A DNA stretch of 64,000 nt from Pelomonas sp966111775 (GCA_966111775.1 CBHWBD010000003.1:1-64000), one strand, 5' to 3'. Shown: positions 41,709 to 51,173, numbered from the stretch's first letter. Numbers and translations are program-made. The notes: a model not told the origin generated them from the sequence alone.

Positions 41709-44700
41709 TCAGACCTTGGCGATCAGCGCATCCCACTTGGCCTTGGCGGCCTTCTCGTTGCGGGCCTTCACATGGCCGTAGCCGCGGATGTCTTCCGGCA
41801 CGCGGGCCAGCTCGACGGCAGTGGCGAGTGACTCGGCCGTCAAGCCGGCCAGGGCCTTGTCGACACCGGCGCGGTAGTCGGCAATCCAGCGGCGCTCCAT
41901 CTTGCGCTCCTCGGTGTGGCCGAAGATGTCGAAGGCCGTGCCGCGCAGGCCCTTCATCTTGGCCAACAGGCCGAAGGCCGGACGCACCCAGCCACCGAAG
42001 GGGCGCTTCACCAGCTCGCCCTTGTCGTTGGTCTTGGCCAGCAACGGCGGCGCGAGGTGGTGCACCAGTTTGTAGTCGCCCTCGAACATGCCGGCGATCT
42101 TGTTCGTGAACGCGGCGTCGGTGTGCAGGCGGGCCACCTCGTACTCGTCCTTGTAGGCCATCAGCTTGAACAGATAGCGGGCGACGGATTCGGTCAGCTT
42201 GGTGGTCGTGCCGAGCTTGGCTTCGGCCGCGCGCACCTTGTCGACGAAGGCCTTGTACTCGGCTGCGTAGGCGGCGTTCTGGTAGCCGGTCAGGAAGTCG
42301 ACGCGCTTGGCGACGATCTCGTCGACGCTCTGGCGCTTGACCAGCTGGATGACGGCCTGGGCCGCGTACAGCGACTGCACGCTCTTCAGGTCATGCGCGC
42401 AGCGACGGCCCCACTCAAACGCGATCTTGTTGTTGTCGATCTGCACGCCGTTGAGTTCGATGGCGCGCATCAACGCGTCATAGCTCAGCGGGATGCGGCC
42501 CTGCTGCCAGGCATAGCCCAGCATCAGCGGGTTGGTGTAGAGGGAATCGCCCACCAGCTTGACGGCCACTTCCTCGGCGTCGAAGGAACCCAGGTGGTCA
42601 CGGCCCACCGCATTGCCCACGGCCTGCTCGCAGGCCGCGCCCGGGAAGCTCCAGTTCGCGTCGTTCACCAGCGTCGCCGTCGGCGAGCCATGCGTGTTCA
42701 GCGCGACATAGGTGCGGCCCTCGCGCATGACGGCCAGCGTCGCCTTGTTGGCGGCGACGATGGCATCGCAGGCGATGACGAGGTCGGCCTCGGCGGTGCC
42801 GACCTTGGTGCAGAAGATGGCCTCGGGCGTGTTGGCGATCTGGATGTGGCTCCAGGTCGCGCCGCCCTTCTGGGCCAAGCCCGCGGCGTCCTGGGTGATG
42901 ACGCCCTTGCCTTCCAGGTGGGCGGCCATGCCCAGCAGCTGGCCGATGGTGATGACCCCCGTGCCCCCCACGCCACCGACGACGATGCCCCAGGCTTCTT
43001 GAGCATTCGGGATCACCGGCAGCGGCAGCGGCGGCAGCGCCGTGTCGAAGGGGCTCTTGCGGCTTTCCTTCTTGGGCTTCTTCAGCTCGCCGCCCTCGAC
43101 GGTGACGAAGCTGGGGCAGAAACCCTTCACGCAGGAATAGTCCTTGTTGCAGGTGTTCTGGTTGATCTGGCGCTTGCGGCCGAAGTCGGTCTCCAGCGGT
43201 TCGACCGACAGGCAGTTGGACTGCACGGAGCAGTCGCCGCAGCCCTCGCAGACCAGCTCGTTGATGACGACGCGCTTGGCCGGGTCCACCATCTTGCCGC
43301 GCTTGCGGCGGCGGCGCTTTTCAGTCGCGCAGGTCTGGTCGTAGATGATGGCCGTCGTGCCTTCGATCTCGCGGAACTGGCGCTGGATGCTGTCCAGCTC
43401 GTCACGGTGGTGCACGGTGACGCCCGGCGCCAGGGCCACGCCCTCGTACTTGGCCGGCTCGTCGGTGACGATGACCAGCTTCTTGACGCCTTCCGAGATC
43501 ACGCTGTTCATGATCTGGATCACGGTGTGGCCCTCGGGGCGCTCGCCCACGGTCTGGCCACCGGTCATCGCAACGGCGTCGTTGTAGAGGATCTTGTAGG
43601 TGATGTTGACGCCCGAGGCGATGCTCTGACGGATGGCGAGGCTGCCGCTGTGGAAGTAGGTGCCGTCACCGAGGTTGGAGAAGATGTGCTTCTCGTTGGT
43701 GAAGGGCGCCTGGCCCGTCCAGGGCACGCCCTCGCCGCCCATCTGCGTGAAGGTGGCCGTGTTGCGACCGGGCATCCAGGTCACCATGTAGTGGCAGCCG
43801 ATGCCGCCGACGGCGCGCGAGCCTTCCGGCACGCGGGTGCTGGTGTTGTGCGGGCAGCCCGAGCAGAACCAGGGCGTGCGGTCGGCGCCACCGGCCGTCT
43901 GGGTCTCGGCCTTCAGCGCGTTTTCCTTGGCGTCGATGATGGCAAGGCGCGCATCCAGGCGCGACACGATGTCGCTGTCCACGCCCAGCTTCTTCAGGCG
44001 CTTGGCGATGGCGCGGGCAATGATGGCCGGCGTCAGGTCGGCCTGGGGACGCAGCAGCCAGTGGTCGCTGGGGTTGGGCACGCTCCACTCGCCGCCCTCG
44101 CCGCTGTCGCCGGCGTCGAACTTGCCAAGCACATTCGGGCGCACGTCGGCGCGCCAGTTGTAGAGCTCTTCCTTGACCTGGTATTCAATGATCTGGCGCT
44201 TCTCTTCGACGACCAGGATCTCCTGCAGACCCTTGGCGAACTCGCGCGCCACCTGCGCCTCCAGCGGCCACACCACGTTGACCTTGTGCAGCCGGATGCC
44301 GATGCGGCGGCAGGTGTCTTCGTCCAGGCCGAGGTCGTGCAGGGCCTGGCGGGTGTCGTTGAAGGCCTTGCCGCTGGTGATGATGCCGAAGCGGTCGTTC
44401 TTGCCTTCGATGACGTTGTAGTTGAGGCGGTTGGCGCGGATGTAGGCCAGGGCCGCGTACCACTTGTAGTTCATCATCCGCGACTCTTGCTCGAGCGGCG
44501 GATCGGGCCAGCGGATGTGCAGGCCACCGGCCGGCATCTGGAAGTCCTCCGGCATGATGATGTTGACGCGGTCGGGATCGACGCTGACGCTGGCCGACGA
44601 CTCGACGATCTCCTGGATGGTCTTCATGCCGGCCCACAGGCCCGAGAAACGGCTCATCGCAAAGGCGTGCAGGCCCATGTCGAGGATGTCCTGCACGCTG

Positions 44701-45254
44701 CTCGGGAAGAAGGTCGGAAAGCCGACGGCCTTGAAGACGTGGTCGCTCTGGTGAGCCGCCGTCGAGCTCTTGGCGATGTGGTCGTCGCCGGCGATGGCGA
44801 TGACGCCGCCGTGCTTGGACGTGCCAGCCATGTTGGCGTGCTTGAAGACGTCGATGCAGCGGTCCACGCCCGGGCCCTTGCCGTACCAGAGGCCGAAGAC
44901 GCCATCGAACTTGGCCTTCTCGGGGAAGAGGTCCAGCTGCTGCGTGCCCCACACGGCCGTCGCGCCGAGTTCCTCGTTGACGCCCGGCTGGAAGACGATG
45001 TTCTGCTTGGCCAGGTGCTTCTTGGCCGCCCACAGCGCCTGGTCATAGGTACCCAGCGGCGAGCCGCGGTAGCCGCTGATGAAGCCGGCGGTGTTCAGGC
45101 CGGCCATCGCGTCGCGCGTGCGTTGCAGCATGGGCAGGCGCACCAGGGCCTGCACGCCGCTCATGAAGGCACGGCCACTGTCTAGGGCGTACTTGTCGTC
45201 GAGCGAGACGGTTTGCAGCGCCTTCAGGATGTGTTCGGGCAGCGGGGCGTTCAT
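41709..45254 (-). CDS. Indolepyruvate ferredoxin oxidoreductase, one-chain (alpha/gamma fusion)
   Basis: 1181 residues. The enzyme oxidatively decarboxylates aryl pyruvates to aryl-acetyl-CoA, reducing ferredoxin, in aromatic amino acid breakdown. The N-terminal pyrimidine/TPP domains (ISGYRGSPLGTYDQALWAA, FCSGCPHNTST, GIGCHYMVTW, GDGTYFHSG) are followed by a ferredoxin-like Cys cluster (CEGCGDCSVQSNC) and a C-terminal gamma-type domain (GVGGTGVITIGQLLG), then a tail with DUF6537-type character. The start is set by AGGAG 9 bases before ATG 45254. It is divergent from an Lrp regulator. Confidence 0.94.
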   Translation of the reverse strand: MNAPLPEHILKALQTVSLDDKYALDSGRAFMSGVQALVRLPMLQRTRDAMAGLNTAGFISGYRGSPLGTYDQALWAAKKHLAKQNIVFQPGVNEELGATAVWGTQQLDLFPEKAKFDGVFGLWYGKGPGVDRCIDVFKHANMAGTSKHGGVIAIAGDDHIAKSSTAAHQSDHVFKAVGFPTFFPSSVQDILDMGLHAFAMSRFSGLWAGMKTIQEIVESSASVSVDPDRVNIIMPEDFQMPAGGLHIRWPDPPLEQESRMMNYKWYAALAYIRANRLNYNVIEGKNDRFGIITSGKAFNDTRQALHDLGLDEDTCRRIGIRLHKVNVVWPLEAQVAREFAKGLQEILVVEEKRQIIEYQVKEELYNWRADVRPNVLGKFDAGDSGEGGEWSVPNPSDHWLLRPQADLTPAIIARAIAKRLKKLGVDSDIVSRLDARLAIIDAKENALKAETQTAGGADRTPWFCSGCPHNTSTRVPEGSRAVGGIGCHYMVTWMPGRNTATFTQMGGEGVPWTGQAPFTNEKHIFSNLGDGTYFHSGSLAIRQSIASGVNITYKILYNDAVAMTGGQTVGERPEGHTVIQIMNSVISEGVKKLVIVTDEPAKYEGVALAPGVTVHHRDELDSIQRQFREIEGTTAIIYDQTCATEKRRRRKRGKMVDPAKRVVINELVCEGCGDCSVQSNCLSVEPLETDFGRKRQINQNTCNKDYSCVKGFCPSFVTVEGGELKKPKKESRKSPFDTALPPLPLPVIPNAQEAWGIVVGGVGGTGVITIGQLLGMAAHLEGKGVITQDAAGLAQKGGATWSHIQIANTPEAIFCTKVGTAEADLVIACDAIVAANKATLAVMREGRTYVALNTHGSPTATLVNDANWSFPGAACEQAVGNAVGRDHLGSFDAEEVAVKLVGDSLYTNPLMLGYAWQQGRIPLSYDALMRAIELNGVQIDNNKIAFEWGRRCAHDLKSVQSLYAAQAVIQLVKRQSVDEIVAKRVDFLTGYQNAAYAAEYKAFVDKVRAAEAKLGTTTKLTESVARYLFKLMAYKDEYEVARLHTDAAFTNKIAGMFEGDYKLVHHLAPPLLAKTNDKGELVKRPFGGWVRPAFGLLAKMKGLRGTAFDIFGHTEERKMERRWIADYRAGVDKALAGLTAESLATAVELARVPEDIRGYGHVKARNEKAAKAKWDALIAKV

Positions 45255-45381
45255 CGGTGGGAGCTCCTGGATGGCGACCCGTTCGACCTGCCCTTGTGAG
45301 GCGGCCGCGCGGGCCATGGGCCAGTATGGCCGGACCGGGCAGTGTAGGGAAATGGTTGCGAGGAGTGCTTTCTCATTTGCG

Positions 45382-45444
45382 CTCGAAATCGAGTCGATTG
45401 GCAATTTCATTTCTCGAAGATGCAAAATTCGTTTGAATTGCATC
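45382..45444. promoter_or_regulatory. AT-rich dyad region between indolepyruvate oxidoreductase and lrp-like genes
   Basis: Within a locally AT-rich 215-base divergent gap lie CTCGA-AA-TCGAG (45382-45393) and GATGCAA-N12-TTGCATC (45419-45444). The second is 25 bases before the regulator start. Dyads of this kind fit Lrp/AsnC binding, so the adjacent regulator probably controls both promoters (inference). Confidence 0.5.
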
Positions 45445-45469
45445 GCCACTTCGCCGATCAGGGCAAACC

Positions 45470-45967
45470 ATGAGCACCGAAGAAGCCACCCCGGAAGCAC
45501 TGGACCGCCATCACATCGCCATCCTGGCCGAGCTGCAACGCGACGCCCGCCTGTCCAACGCCGAGCTGGCCCAGCGCATCGGCCTGTCGGCCGCCCCGAC
45601 CTGGCGGCGCGTCAAGTGGCTGGAGGACCAGGGCTATATCACCGGCTACCGCGCCGAGATCGACAGGCGCAAGCTGGGCCTCGGGGTGCTGGCCTTCGTG
45701 CGCGTGGACGCCGAGCGCAGTGCCGGTGCCGCCACCAAGCCGCTGGAAGACGCCATCCGCCGGCTGCCCGAGGTCATCGCCTGCCACTACATCTCGGGCG
45801 CCGGCACCTTCGAGCTGCAGGTCATGGCCACCGACCTCGATGCCTTCTCGCGCTTCTCCATCGACACGCTGTTGAATCTGCCCAATGTGAAGGACATCCA
45901 CACCAGCTTCTCGCTGGGCGAGGTCAAGGCCAGCGGCGTGCTGCCGCTGGGCCACCTCGGCGGGTAG
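45470..45967 (+). CDS. Lrp/AsnC-family transcriptional regulator
   Basis: 165 residues. An N-terminal helix-turn-helix (LDRHHIAILAELQRDARLSNAELAQRIGLSAAPTWRRVKWLEDQGYI) and C-terminal RAM effector domain (LGVLAFVRVD ... CHYISGAGTFELQVMATDLDAFSRF) are complete. It is divergent from the indolepyruvate oxidoreductase gene, the usual arrangement in Burkholderiales, and probably senses aromatic amino acids or their keto acids (inference). Dyad sequences upstream may be its sites. Confidence 0.94.
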   Translation: MSTEEATPEALDRHHIAILAELQRDARLSNAELAQRIGLSAAPTWRRVKWLEDQGYITGYRAEIDRRKLGLGVLAFVRVDAERSAGAATKPLEDAIRRLPEVIACHYISGAGTFELQVMATDLDAFSRFSIDTLLNLPNVKDIHTSFSLGEVKASGVLPLGHLGG

Positions 45968-45995
45968 GAAAGGGCAACAGCGCCAGAATCGACGC

Positions 45996-47573
45996 ATGGG
46001 CCTGATCTACAAGATTGCCAGCGACGCCGCCGAATTCGAGGCGATCCACCAGCTCAACTACCGCACCTTCGTCGAGGAGATCCCGCAGCATCCGTCCAAC
46101 CCGCTGCGGCGCCTGGTGGACCGCTTCCACGACGAGAACACCTACGCGATTGCGCTGGAGGGCGACGAGCTCGTCGGCATGATCGCCGGCCGCGCGCGGC
46201 GGCCCTTCTCGCTGGACGGCAAGCTGTCCGACCTGGACGCCTACCTGCCCGAGCACCAGCGCGCCATGGAAGTGCGACTGCTGGCCGTGGCACCGGACTG
46301 GCGCAAGGCCGGCGTGTTCGCGCGGCTTGCGGGCGTGCTGGGCCGCGAGTTCCGTGACCAGGGCTGCGACCTGGCGTTGATCTCGGGCACGACGCGCGAA
46401 CTCAAGCTCTATGCCCATCTCGGCTTCCAGCCCTTCGGCCCGCGCGTGGGCAGCGGCGAGGCCGTCTACCAGCCGATGTGGCTGCGCCTGCCGGACTATG
46501 CCGAGCGCGTCGCCCATCTGGAGCTGAGCGCCGGCGAGGAGGCGGCCTGCTTCCTGCCCGGGCCGGTGCCGCTGTCATCTGCCGTGCGCCGGGCCTGGAG
46601 CGGCGAGCCGGTGTCGCACCGCTCCATCGAACACAGGCGGCGCGTCGAACGCATTGCCGAGCGCCTTCGGCAGATGACCGGTTGCGCCGGCGCCCTGCTG
46701 CTGCCCGGCGGCGGCACCTTGGCGAACGATGCCGTTGCCGGGCAGATCCGCCAGCGCGGCGGCACCGGCCTGGTCATCAGCAACGGCGAATTCGGTGAAC
46801 GCCTGGCCGACCATGCGCGGCGCTGGCAGCTGCCCCACCAGACCCTGTCCCTGCCCTGGGGCGAAGCCATCGACGAACAGCACCTCGCCGCCACCCTGGC
46901 CGAACAGCGGCCGGCCTGGGTGTGGACCACCGTCTGCGAAACCTCGACGGGCGCGCGCAACGCCCCGGAGATGCTGAGCAAGGCCTGCGCTGAAGCCGGC
47001 GCGGCCCTCTGCCTGGACGCTGTCAGCGCGCTGGGCTTGCAGGAACTGGACTTGCACGGCGTCTGGCTGGCCAGCAGCGTCAGCGGCAAGGCCCTGGGCA
47101 GCCATCCCGGCCTGGCCCTGGTGCTGCACGACGGCGATCTGGCTTCGGGCGCCACGCTGCCGGCGGCCTTGGACCTGGGTGCCATCGCGCGGGCCGGCGG
47201 CGTGGCGTCCACGCAAAGCTCCAATGCGGTGGCCGCGCTGGAGGCGGCCTTGACCCTGGACTGGCCGGCGCATTGGCAGGCCACCCGCGAGGCGGACAGC
47301 CAGTTGCGCGACGCCTTCCGGGCCATGGGCCTGCCCGCCCTGGTGGCGCCATCGCAGGCCCAGCCCGGCGTCATCACGCTGGCCCTGCCGCCCGGCATCG
47401 ATGCGCAGCGCCTGGGCCAGCGCCTGGGCCGCCTCGGTTGCCGCATCGCGCACCAGAGCGCCTACCTGCGCGAGCGCAACTGGGTGCAGGTCTGCCTGAT
47501 GGGCGCCTGGCGGTCCGCGGCCGTGGAGGTGCTGCCCGCGCTGCTGCGGCGCTGTGCCGGCTTGACGGACTAG
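45996..47573 (+). CDS. GNAT acetyltransferase fused to class V aminotransferase-like PLP enzyme
   Basis: 525 residues. The N-terminal about 165 residues form a GNAT-like domain (ALEGDELVGMIAGRARRPF, VRLLAVAPDWRKAGVFARL, LYAHLGFQPFG). After a linker, the C-terminal about 340 residues form a class V (alanine-glyoxylate/phosphonate aminotransferase-like) PLP fold starting FLPGPVPLS. It has the GGGTLAND loop, LDAVSALG (Asp contacting the PLP ring nitrogen) and the likely Schiff-base lysine Lys365 in VSGKALGSHPG. The two domains suggest amine formation and acylation on one chain. Substrate unknown. It begins 28 bases after the Lrp gene and may be co-transcribed. Confidence 0.85.
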   Translation: MGLIYKIASDAAEFEAIHQLNYRTFVEEIPQHPSNPLRRLVDRFHDENTYAIALEGDELVGMIAGRARRPFSLDGKLSDLDAYLPEHQRAMEVRLLAVAPDWRKAGVFARLAGVLGREFRDQGCDLALISGTTRELKLYAHLGFQPFGPRVGSGEAVYQPMWLRLPDYAERVAHLELSAGEEAACFLPGPVPLSSAVRRAWSGEPVSHRSIEHRRRVERIAERLRQMTGCAGALLLPGGGTLANDAVAGQIRQRGGTGLVISNGEFGERLADHARRWQLPHQTLSLPWGEAIDEQHLAATLAEQRPAWVWTTVCETSTGARNAPEMLSKACAEAGAALCLDAVSALGLQELDLHGVWLASSVSGKALGSHPGLALVLHDGDLASGATLPAALDLGAIARAGGVASTQSSNAVAALEAALTLDWPAHWQATREADSQLRDAFRAMGLPALVAPSQAQPGVITLALPPGIDAQRLGQRLGRLGCRIAHQSAYLRERNWVQVCLMGAWRSAAVEVLPALLRRCAGLTD

Positions 47574-47651
47574 CGTGAACAAGCACCGCCCCGGCTCGGC
47601 AAAGAGCAAGGCCTGACCCACCGCAGCGGAGCTGCCGGTTAGGCTTGCGGC

Positions 47652-48767
47652 ATGGCGCTGTCGCACCTTCGTCGGCTGGTCGACCTGTGGCTGGGCGTCG
47701 AGCCCGCCCAGCGCCTGCGCCTGCGCCAGACCTCGCTCGCCATGGCGTTGATGGGCCTGTGCGTCCCCATGCTGCATTACGCCGTCAGCGTCGCTCACGC
47801 AGAGCATGGCCTGCTGCTGTGGACCTGGACGGCCGTGTCGCTCGCCGGCATGGCGCTGATCTACGCGGCCATCCGCAGCGGCTGGTCGCTGCGCTTCGCC
47901 GACCCCTCGCTGACCCGGCTGCAGATCGGCTTCGCCATCGCCGCCGCGGCCTTCGGCTACGCCCAGGCCGGCCCGCTGCGTGGCGCCGTCTTCCCGGTGC
48001 TGACGCTGATCCTGATGTTCGGCATGTTCCAGCTGCGGGCCCGCGGCGCCTATGCCCTGGGCCTGTTCGCGCTGACGCTGTTCGGCCTCGTCATGGCCTT
48101 CATGGCGGGCCATCGGCCTGCTGACTATCCGCCCGCGATCGAGATCGGCCATTTCCTGATGCTGGCCATCATGCTGCCCGCCGTCGCCGTGCTGACGGCG
48201 CGACTGAGCCGCATCCGCCGCCGCCTGTCCCTGCAACGCGAAGAACTGGCACGCGCCCTGGCCCAACTGCAGGCCATCGCCACGCGCGACGAACTGACCG
48301 GCCTGCCCAACCGCCGCCAGATGCAGGCCCTGATGGACCAGGAGCTGCTTCGTTCGCTGCGCCACGGTCACGACTTCTGCATCGCCGTCGTCGACCTCGA
48401 CCACTTCAAGCGCGTCAACGACGAGTACGGGCATGCGGCCGGCGACGCCGTGCTGCGCGCCTTCGCCCAGGCCGGCCAGGCGGCCCTGCGCGCGACCGAC
48501 GTGCTGGCGCGCTGGGGCGGCGAGGAGTTCGTCGTGCTGCTGCCTGACACGGCCATGCCGCCGGCCCTGGGCGGCATGGAGAGGCTGCGCCAGCAGATCG
48601 AGGCCCTGTCCATCGACATCGGCGGCGATCGCACGCTGTCGATCACCGTCTCCATCGGCCTGACCGGCCATCACCGCGGCGAGGCCCTGGCCGACACGCT
48701 GGCACGCGCCGACCAGCGCCTCTACCAGGCCAAGGCTGCCGGACGCAACCGCATCGGCATCGACTGA
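47652..48767 (+). CDS. Diguanylate cyclase with multi-helix membrane sensor
   Basis: 371 residues. Five to six membrane helices (about 28-185) form the N-terminal part, resembling the MASE-type or other unnamed membrane sensors. A short coiled coil (LSLQREELARALAQLQAIATRDELTGLPNRR) leads into a GGDEF domain with VDLDHFKRVND and an intact GGEEF loop; active c-di-GMP synthesis is expected. Stimulus unknown. It stands alone between the fusion enzyme and an EamA exporter. Confidence 0.92.
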   Translation: MALSHLRRLVDLWLGVEPAQRLRLRQTSLAMALMGLCVPMLHYAVSVAHAEHGLLLWTWTAVSLAGMALIYAAIRSGWSLRFADPSLTRLQIGFAIAAAAFGYAQAGPLRGAVFPVLTLILMFGMFQLRARGAYALGLFALTLFGLVMAFMAGHRPADYPPAIEIGHFLMLAIMLPAVAVLTARLSRIRRRLSLQREELARALAQLQAIATRDELTGLPNRRQMQALMDQELLRSLRHGHDFCIAVVDLDHFKRVNDEYGHAAGDAVLRAFAQAGQAALRATDVLARWGGEEFVVLLPDTAMPPALGGMERLRQQIEALSIDIGGDRTLSITVSIGLTGHHRGEALADTLARADQRLYQAKAAGRNRIGID

Positions 48768-48845
48768 CGCTGGTCAGCGCGCAGCGCGCAAACCAGGAAT
48801 CCCATGTGGATGATGGCAGTCGGCCGTTCTGCCTAGACTGCCGCC

Positions 48846-49745
48846 ATGCAAGCCGCCCTGCCCCTGCGCCATTTCCTGCTCGCCCTGGCCGTCGTCGCGA
48901 TCTGGGGAAGCAATTTCGTCGTCATCAAATACGCCCTGCACACGCTGCCGCCGATGACACTGGCCGCGCTGCGCTTCGGCTTCGCCTTCGTGCCGGCCTG
49001 CTTCTTCCTGCGCCGGCCGCAGGTGAACTGGCGCAACCTCGGCGGCTATGGCGTGCTGATCGGCGTGGGCCAGTTCGGCCTGCTGTATCTCGCCATGCGC
49101 AGCCAGATCTCGCCAGGCCTGGCCTCGCTGGTGGTGCAGACGCAGGTCTTCTTCACGCTGCTGCTGGCAGTCAGCCTGCGCGGCGAACGCGTGGCGGCGA
49201 CGACCTGGCTGGGCCTGGCCCTGGCAGCGGGCGGCGTCATCGTCATCGCCTCGCACACCGACGGGACGACGACTGCTCTGGGCCTGGCCATGGTGCTGGC
49301 GGCCGCGCTGTCCTGGGCCTGCGCCAACCTGCTGACCCAGCGCGCCGGCCGCATCGACATGCTGGCCTATGTGGTCTGGAGCAGCGCCTTCGCGGTGCCG
49401 CCGCTGATGGTGCTGGCCCTGCTGGTCGACGGGCCCGACCAGGTCGCGGCGGGCCTTGCCGCGTCGGGCGTCGGCACCTGGGCCGCGGTGCTGTGGCAGT
49501 CGATCGGCAATACGCTGTTCGGCTACGGCGTCTGGAGCTGGCTGCTGGCCCGCCACCCGGCCGGCCGCATCGTGCCCATGGCCCTGCTGGTGCCGGTGTT
49601 CGGCATGGGCTCGGCCAGCCTGCTGCTGGGCGAAGCGCTGCCGGGCTGGAAGCTGATCGCCGCGGCCCTGGTGATGGCCGGTCTGGCGATCAACCTGTTC
49701 GGACCGCGGCTTTTGCCGGCCAGCCCCAAGGCCGCACGGGAATAA
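48846..49745 (+). CDS. EamA-family exporter
   Basis: 299 residues with about ten membrane helices in two EamA repeats. The N-terminus (LALAVVAIWGSNFVVIKYALHTLPPMTLAALRF) and MRSQISPGLASLVVQTQVFFTLLLA are close in style to the EamA/YdeD O-acetylserine/cysteine exporters. The substrate is therefore possibly a cysteine-pathway metabolite, but that is not certain. It is followed by a secreted hypothetical protein after 10 bases. Confidence 0.9.
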   Translation: MQAALPLRHFLLALAVVAIWGSNFVVIKYALHTLPPMTLAALRFGFAFVPACFFLRRPQVNWRNLGGYGVLIGVGQFGLLYLAMRSQISPGLASLVVQTQVFFTLLLAVSLRGERVAATTWLGLALAAGGVIVIASHTDGTTTALGLAMVLAAALSWACANLLTQRAGRIDMLAYVVWSSAFAVPPLMVLALLVDGPDQVAAGLAASGVGTWAAVLWQSIGNTLFGYGVWSWLLARHPAGRIVPMALLVPVFGMGSASLLLGEALPGWKLIAAALVMAGLAINLFGPRLLPASPKAARE

Positions 49746-49755
49746 GCTGGTGCGC

Positions 49756-50379
49756 ATGAAGCGCCGTGCCGTCCTGTTGACCTTGTTGCCGCTGGCGGCC
49801 GTGGCCGCGCCACCAGCCGTCACTTTCGTGGTCGAGCTGCGCTGGGTGGACAGCAATCTGCCGCCCGCCGCCCAGGCCGGCGTGCGCGACGGCGCCGTCG
49901 TCGTCGGCACGGCCGGCTCGGTGTCGCCACGCGGGCCCGGCGTGGTCACCTCGACCGCGCAGCCCCTGCCGCAGACGGTCCAGCGCCTGCTGGTGCAGAA
50001 CGGCCAGCGCACCGCCCAGCGGCTGACGACGCGCGAACCTCTGCAATGGGTGGACGCCGTCGTCCAGCTCGACCCGACCACCCGCACGCCGCAGCGTGTC
50101 TATGCCAGCCCGCGCAGCGGTGAACGCCGCACGACGCAGAGCTTTGCCGTGAAACCCAGCTGGCCTGGCGGCAAGGCGCTGGTTCATGTCGAGTTCGACA
50201 TCGACATGGACGACCAGGCCCTCCAGTCGACCCTGGACCTGCCGCTGGAGCGTTGGCAGACCGTGGCCCGCAGCGGCGGCGCCACGACGCAGCCCGCCCC
50301 CCGCGGCACCGTCAGCAGCCGCGACGCGGCCGGCCAGCCGGAGCGCGAGCTGCAGCTGCGGGTCTCGATTCAGCCTTGA
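49756..50379 (+). CDS. Secreted hypothetical protein
   Basis: 207 residues. A short signal peptide (RRAVLLTLLPLAAVAAPPA) precedes a beta-rich region (VVELRWVDSNLPPAA, QRLLVQNGQRTAQRLTTREP, SFAVKPSWPGGKALVHVEFDIDMDD). The pattern of long beta strands after a signal sequence resembles fragments of secretin-type N-domains, but I cannot name the family. ATG 49756 was chosen; a GTG two codons earlier (49750) is possible. It probably shares a transcript with the EamA exporter and overlaps the convergent PEP-mutase-like gene by 10 bases. Confidence 0.65.
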   Translation: MKRRAVLLTLLPLAAVAAPPAVTFVVELRWVDSNLPPAAQAGVRDGAVVVGTAGSVSPRGPGVVTSTAQPLPQTVQRLLVQNGQRTAQRLTTREPLQWVDAVVQLDPTTRTPQRVYASPRSGERRTTQSFAVKPSWPGGKALVHVEFDIDMDDQALQSTLDLPLERWQTVARSGGATTQPAPRGTVSSRDAAGQPERELQLRVSIQP

Positions 50380-51173
50380 GGCTGGTTGGCGGCGTTCAGG
50401 GCGCCGTTGATCTGCGGATAGGGCGTCGCGCCTTCGAACAGCTCGTTGCCGGCGCCTTCGGCCAGGAAACCCGCTGCGGCCCGCAGAGCCCGGCCCCAGG
50501 CCGCCTCGGCAATCGCGCTGCCCGCGCTGATGCGGCGCACGCCCAGGCGCTGCAGTTCCTCCAGGCCGGGCAGGGTCGGCCGGGCCATCACGTTCAGCGG
50601 CAGGGGCTGGCCGCCCACCAGGGCCTGGATGTCGGCCACGACCGTCACGCCGGCCGCGAACAGGCCATCGGCGCCGGCGGCGGCGTAGTCGCGCGCCCGC
50701 AGCAGCACCTCCTCGACCGCCCGGCCGGGCGCCAGGTTCTTCAGCCAGACATCGCAACGGGCATTGATGAAGATGTCGAGGCCGGCCCGGGCCGCCGCCG
50801 TCTTGATGGCTTCGATCTTGCGGCACAGCAGGGCGGGCGCACCGGTGCCATCCTCCAGATTGATGCCGACCACGCCGGCCGCGGCGAACTTCATGATGTT
50901 GTCGGCCACGGTCGTGGGGTCATCGCTGTAGCCGGCCTCGCTGTCGGCGGACAGCGGCACGCGGGCGACGCGGGCGATGCGGCGCAGGGCGTCGGCATGC
51001 TCGTCGACGGGCAGCTGGTTGCCGTCGGGGTAGCCCAGGGCCCAGGCCAGGCCGGCGCTGGTGGTGGCCAGGGCGGGCACGCCCTGTGCCTGCACCAGGA
51101 CGGCACTGCCGGCGTCCCAGACATTGGCGATCTTCAGGAGCCCGGGGCCCTGGTGGAGCTGGCGGAAGTTCAT
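50370..51173 (-). CDS. Isocitrate lyase/PEP mutase superfamily protein
   Basis: 267 residues with a TIM-barrel of the ICL/PEP mutase family: NVWDAGSAVLVQAQGVPALATTSAGLAWALGYPDG, SADSEAGYSDD (metal-site acids), GINLEDGTG and FINARCDVWL. The canonical isocitrate-lyase Cys motif KKCGH is absent, so it is not a true isocitrate lyase. Related proteins cleave or isomerise 2-hydroxy/phosphono acids such as oxaloacetate or 2-methylisocitrate; the reaction is not predictable. It is divergent from mgsA across 190 bases. Confidence 0.9.
   Translation of the reverse strand: MNFRQLHQGPGLLKIANVWDAGSAVLVQAQGVPALATTSAGLAWALGYPDGNQLPVDEHADALRRIARVARVPLSADSEAGYSDDPTTVADNIMKFAAAGVVGINLEDGTGAPALLCRKIEAIKTAAARAGLDIFINARCDVWLKNLAPGRAVEEVLLRARDYAAAGADGLFAAGVTVVADIQALVGGQPLPLNVMARPTLPGLEELQRLGVRRISAGSAIAEAAWGRALRAAAGFLAEGAGNELFEGATPYPQINGALNAANQPQG

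Noticed and set aside
41916..45185. A 1089-codon open frame on the + strand
   Set aside because: It lies wholly opposite the indolepyruvate oxidoreductase gene; its sequence is low-complexity Val/Asp/Ala/Gly/His-rich with no domain, as expected for an antisense frame in GC-rich DNA.
46575..48674. A 699-codon open frame on the - strand across the fusion enzyme and GGDEF gene
   Set aside because: Spans two genuine + strand genes and their gap; low complexity with no motif.
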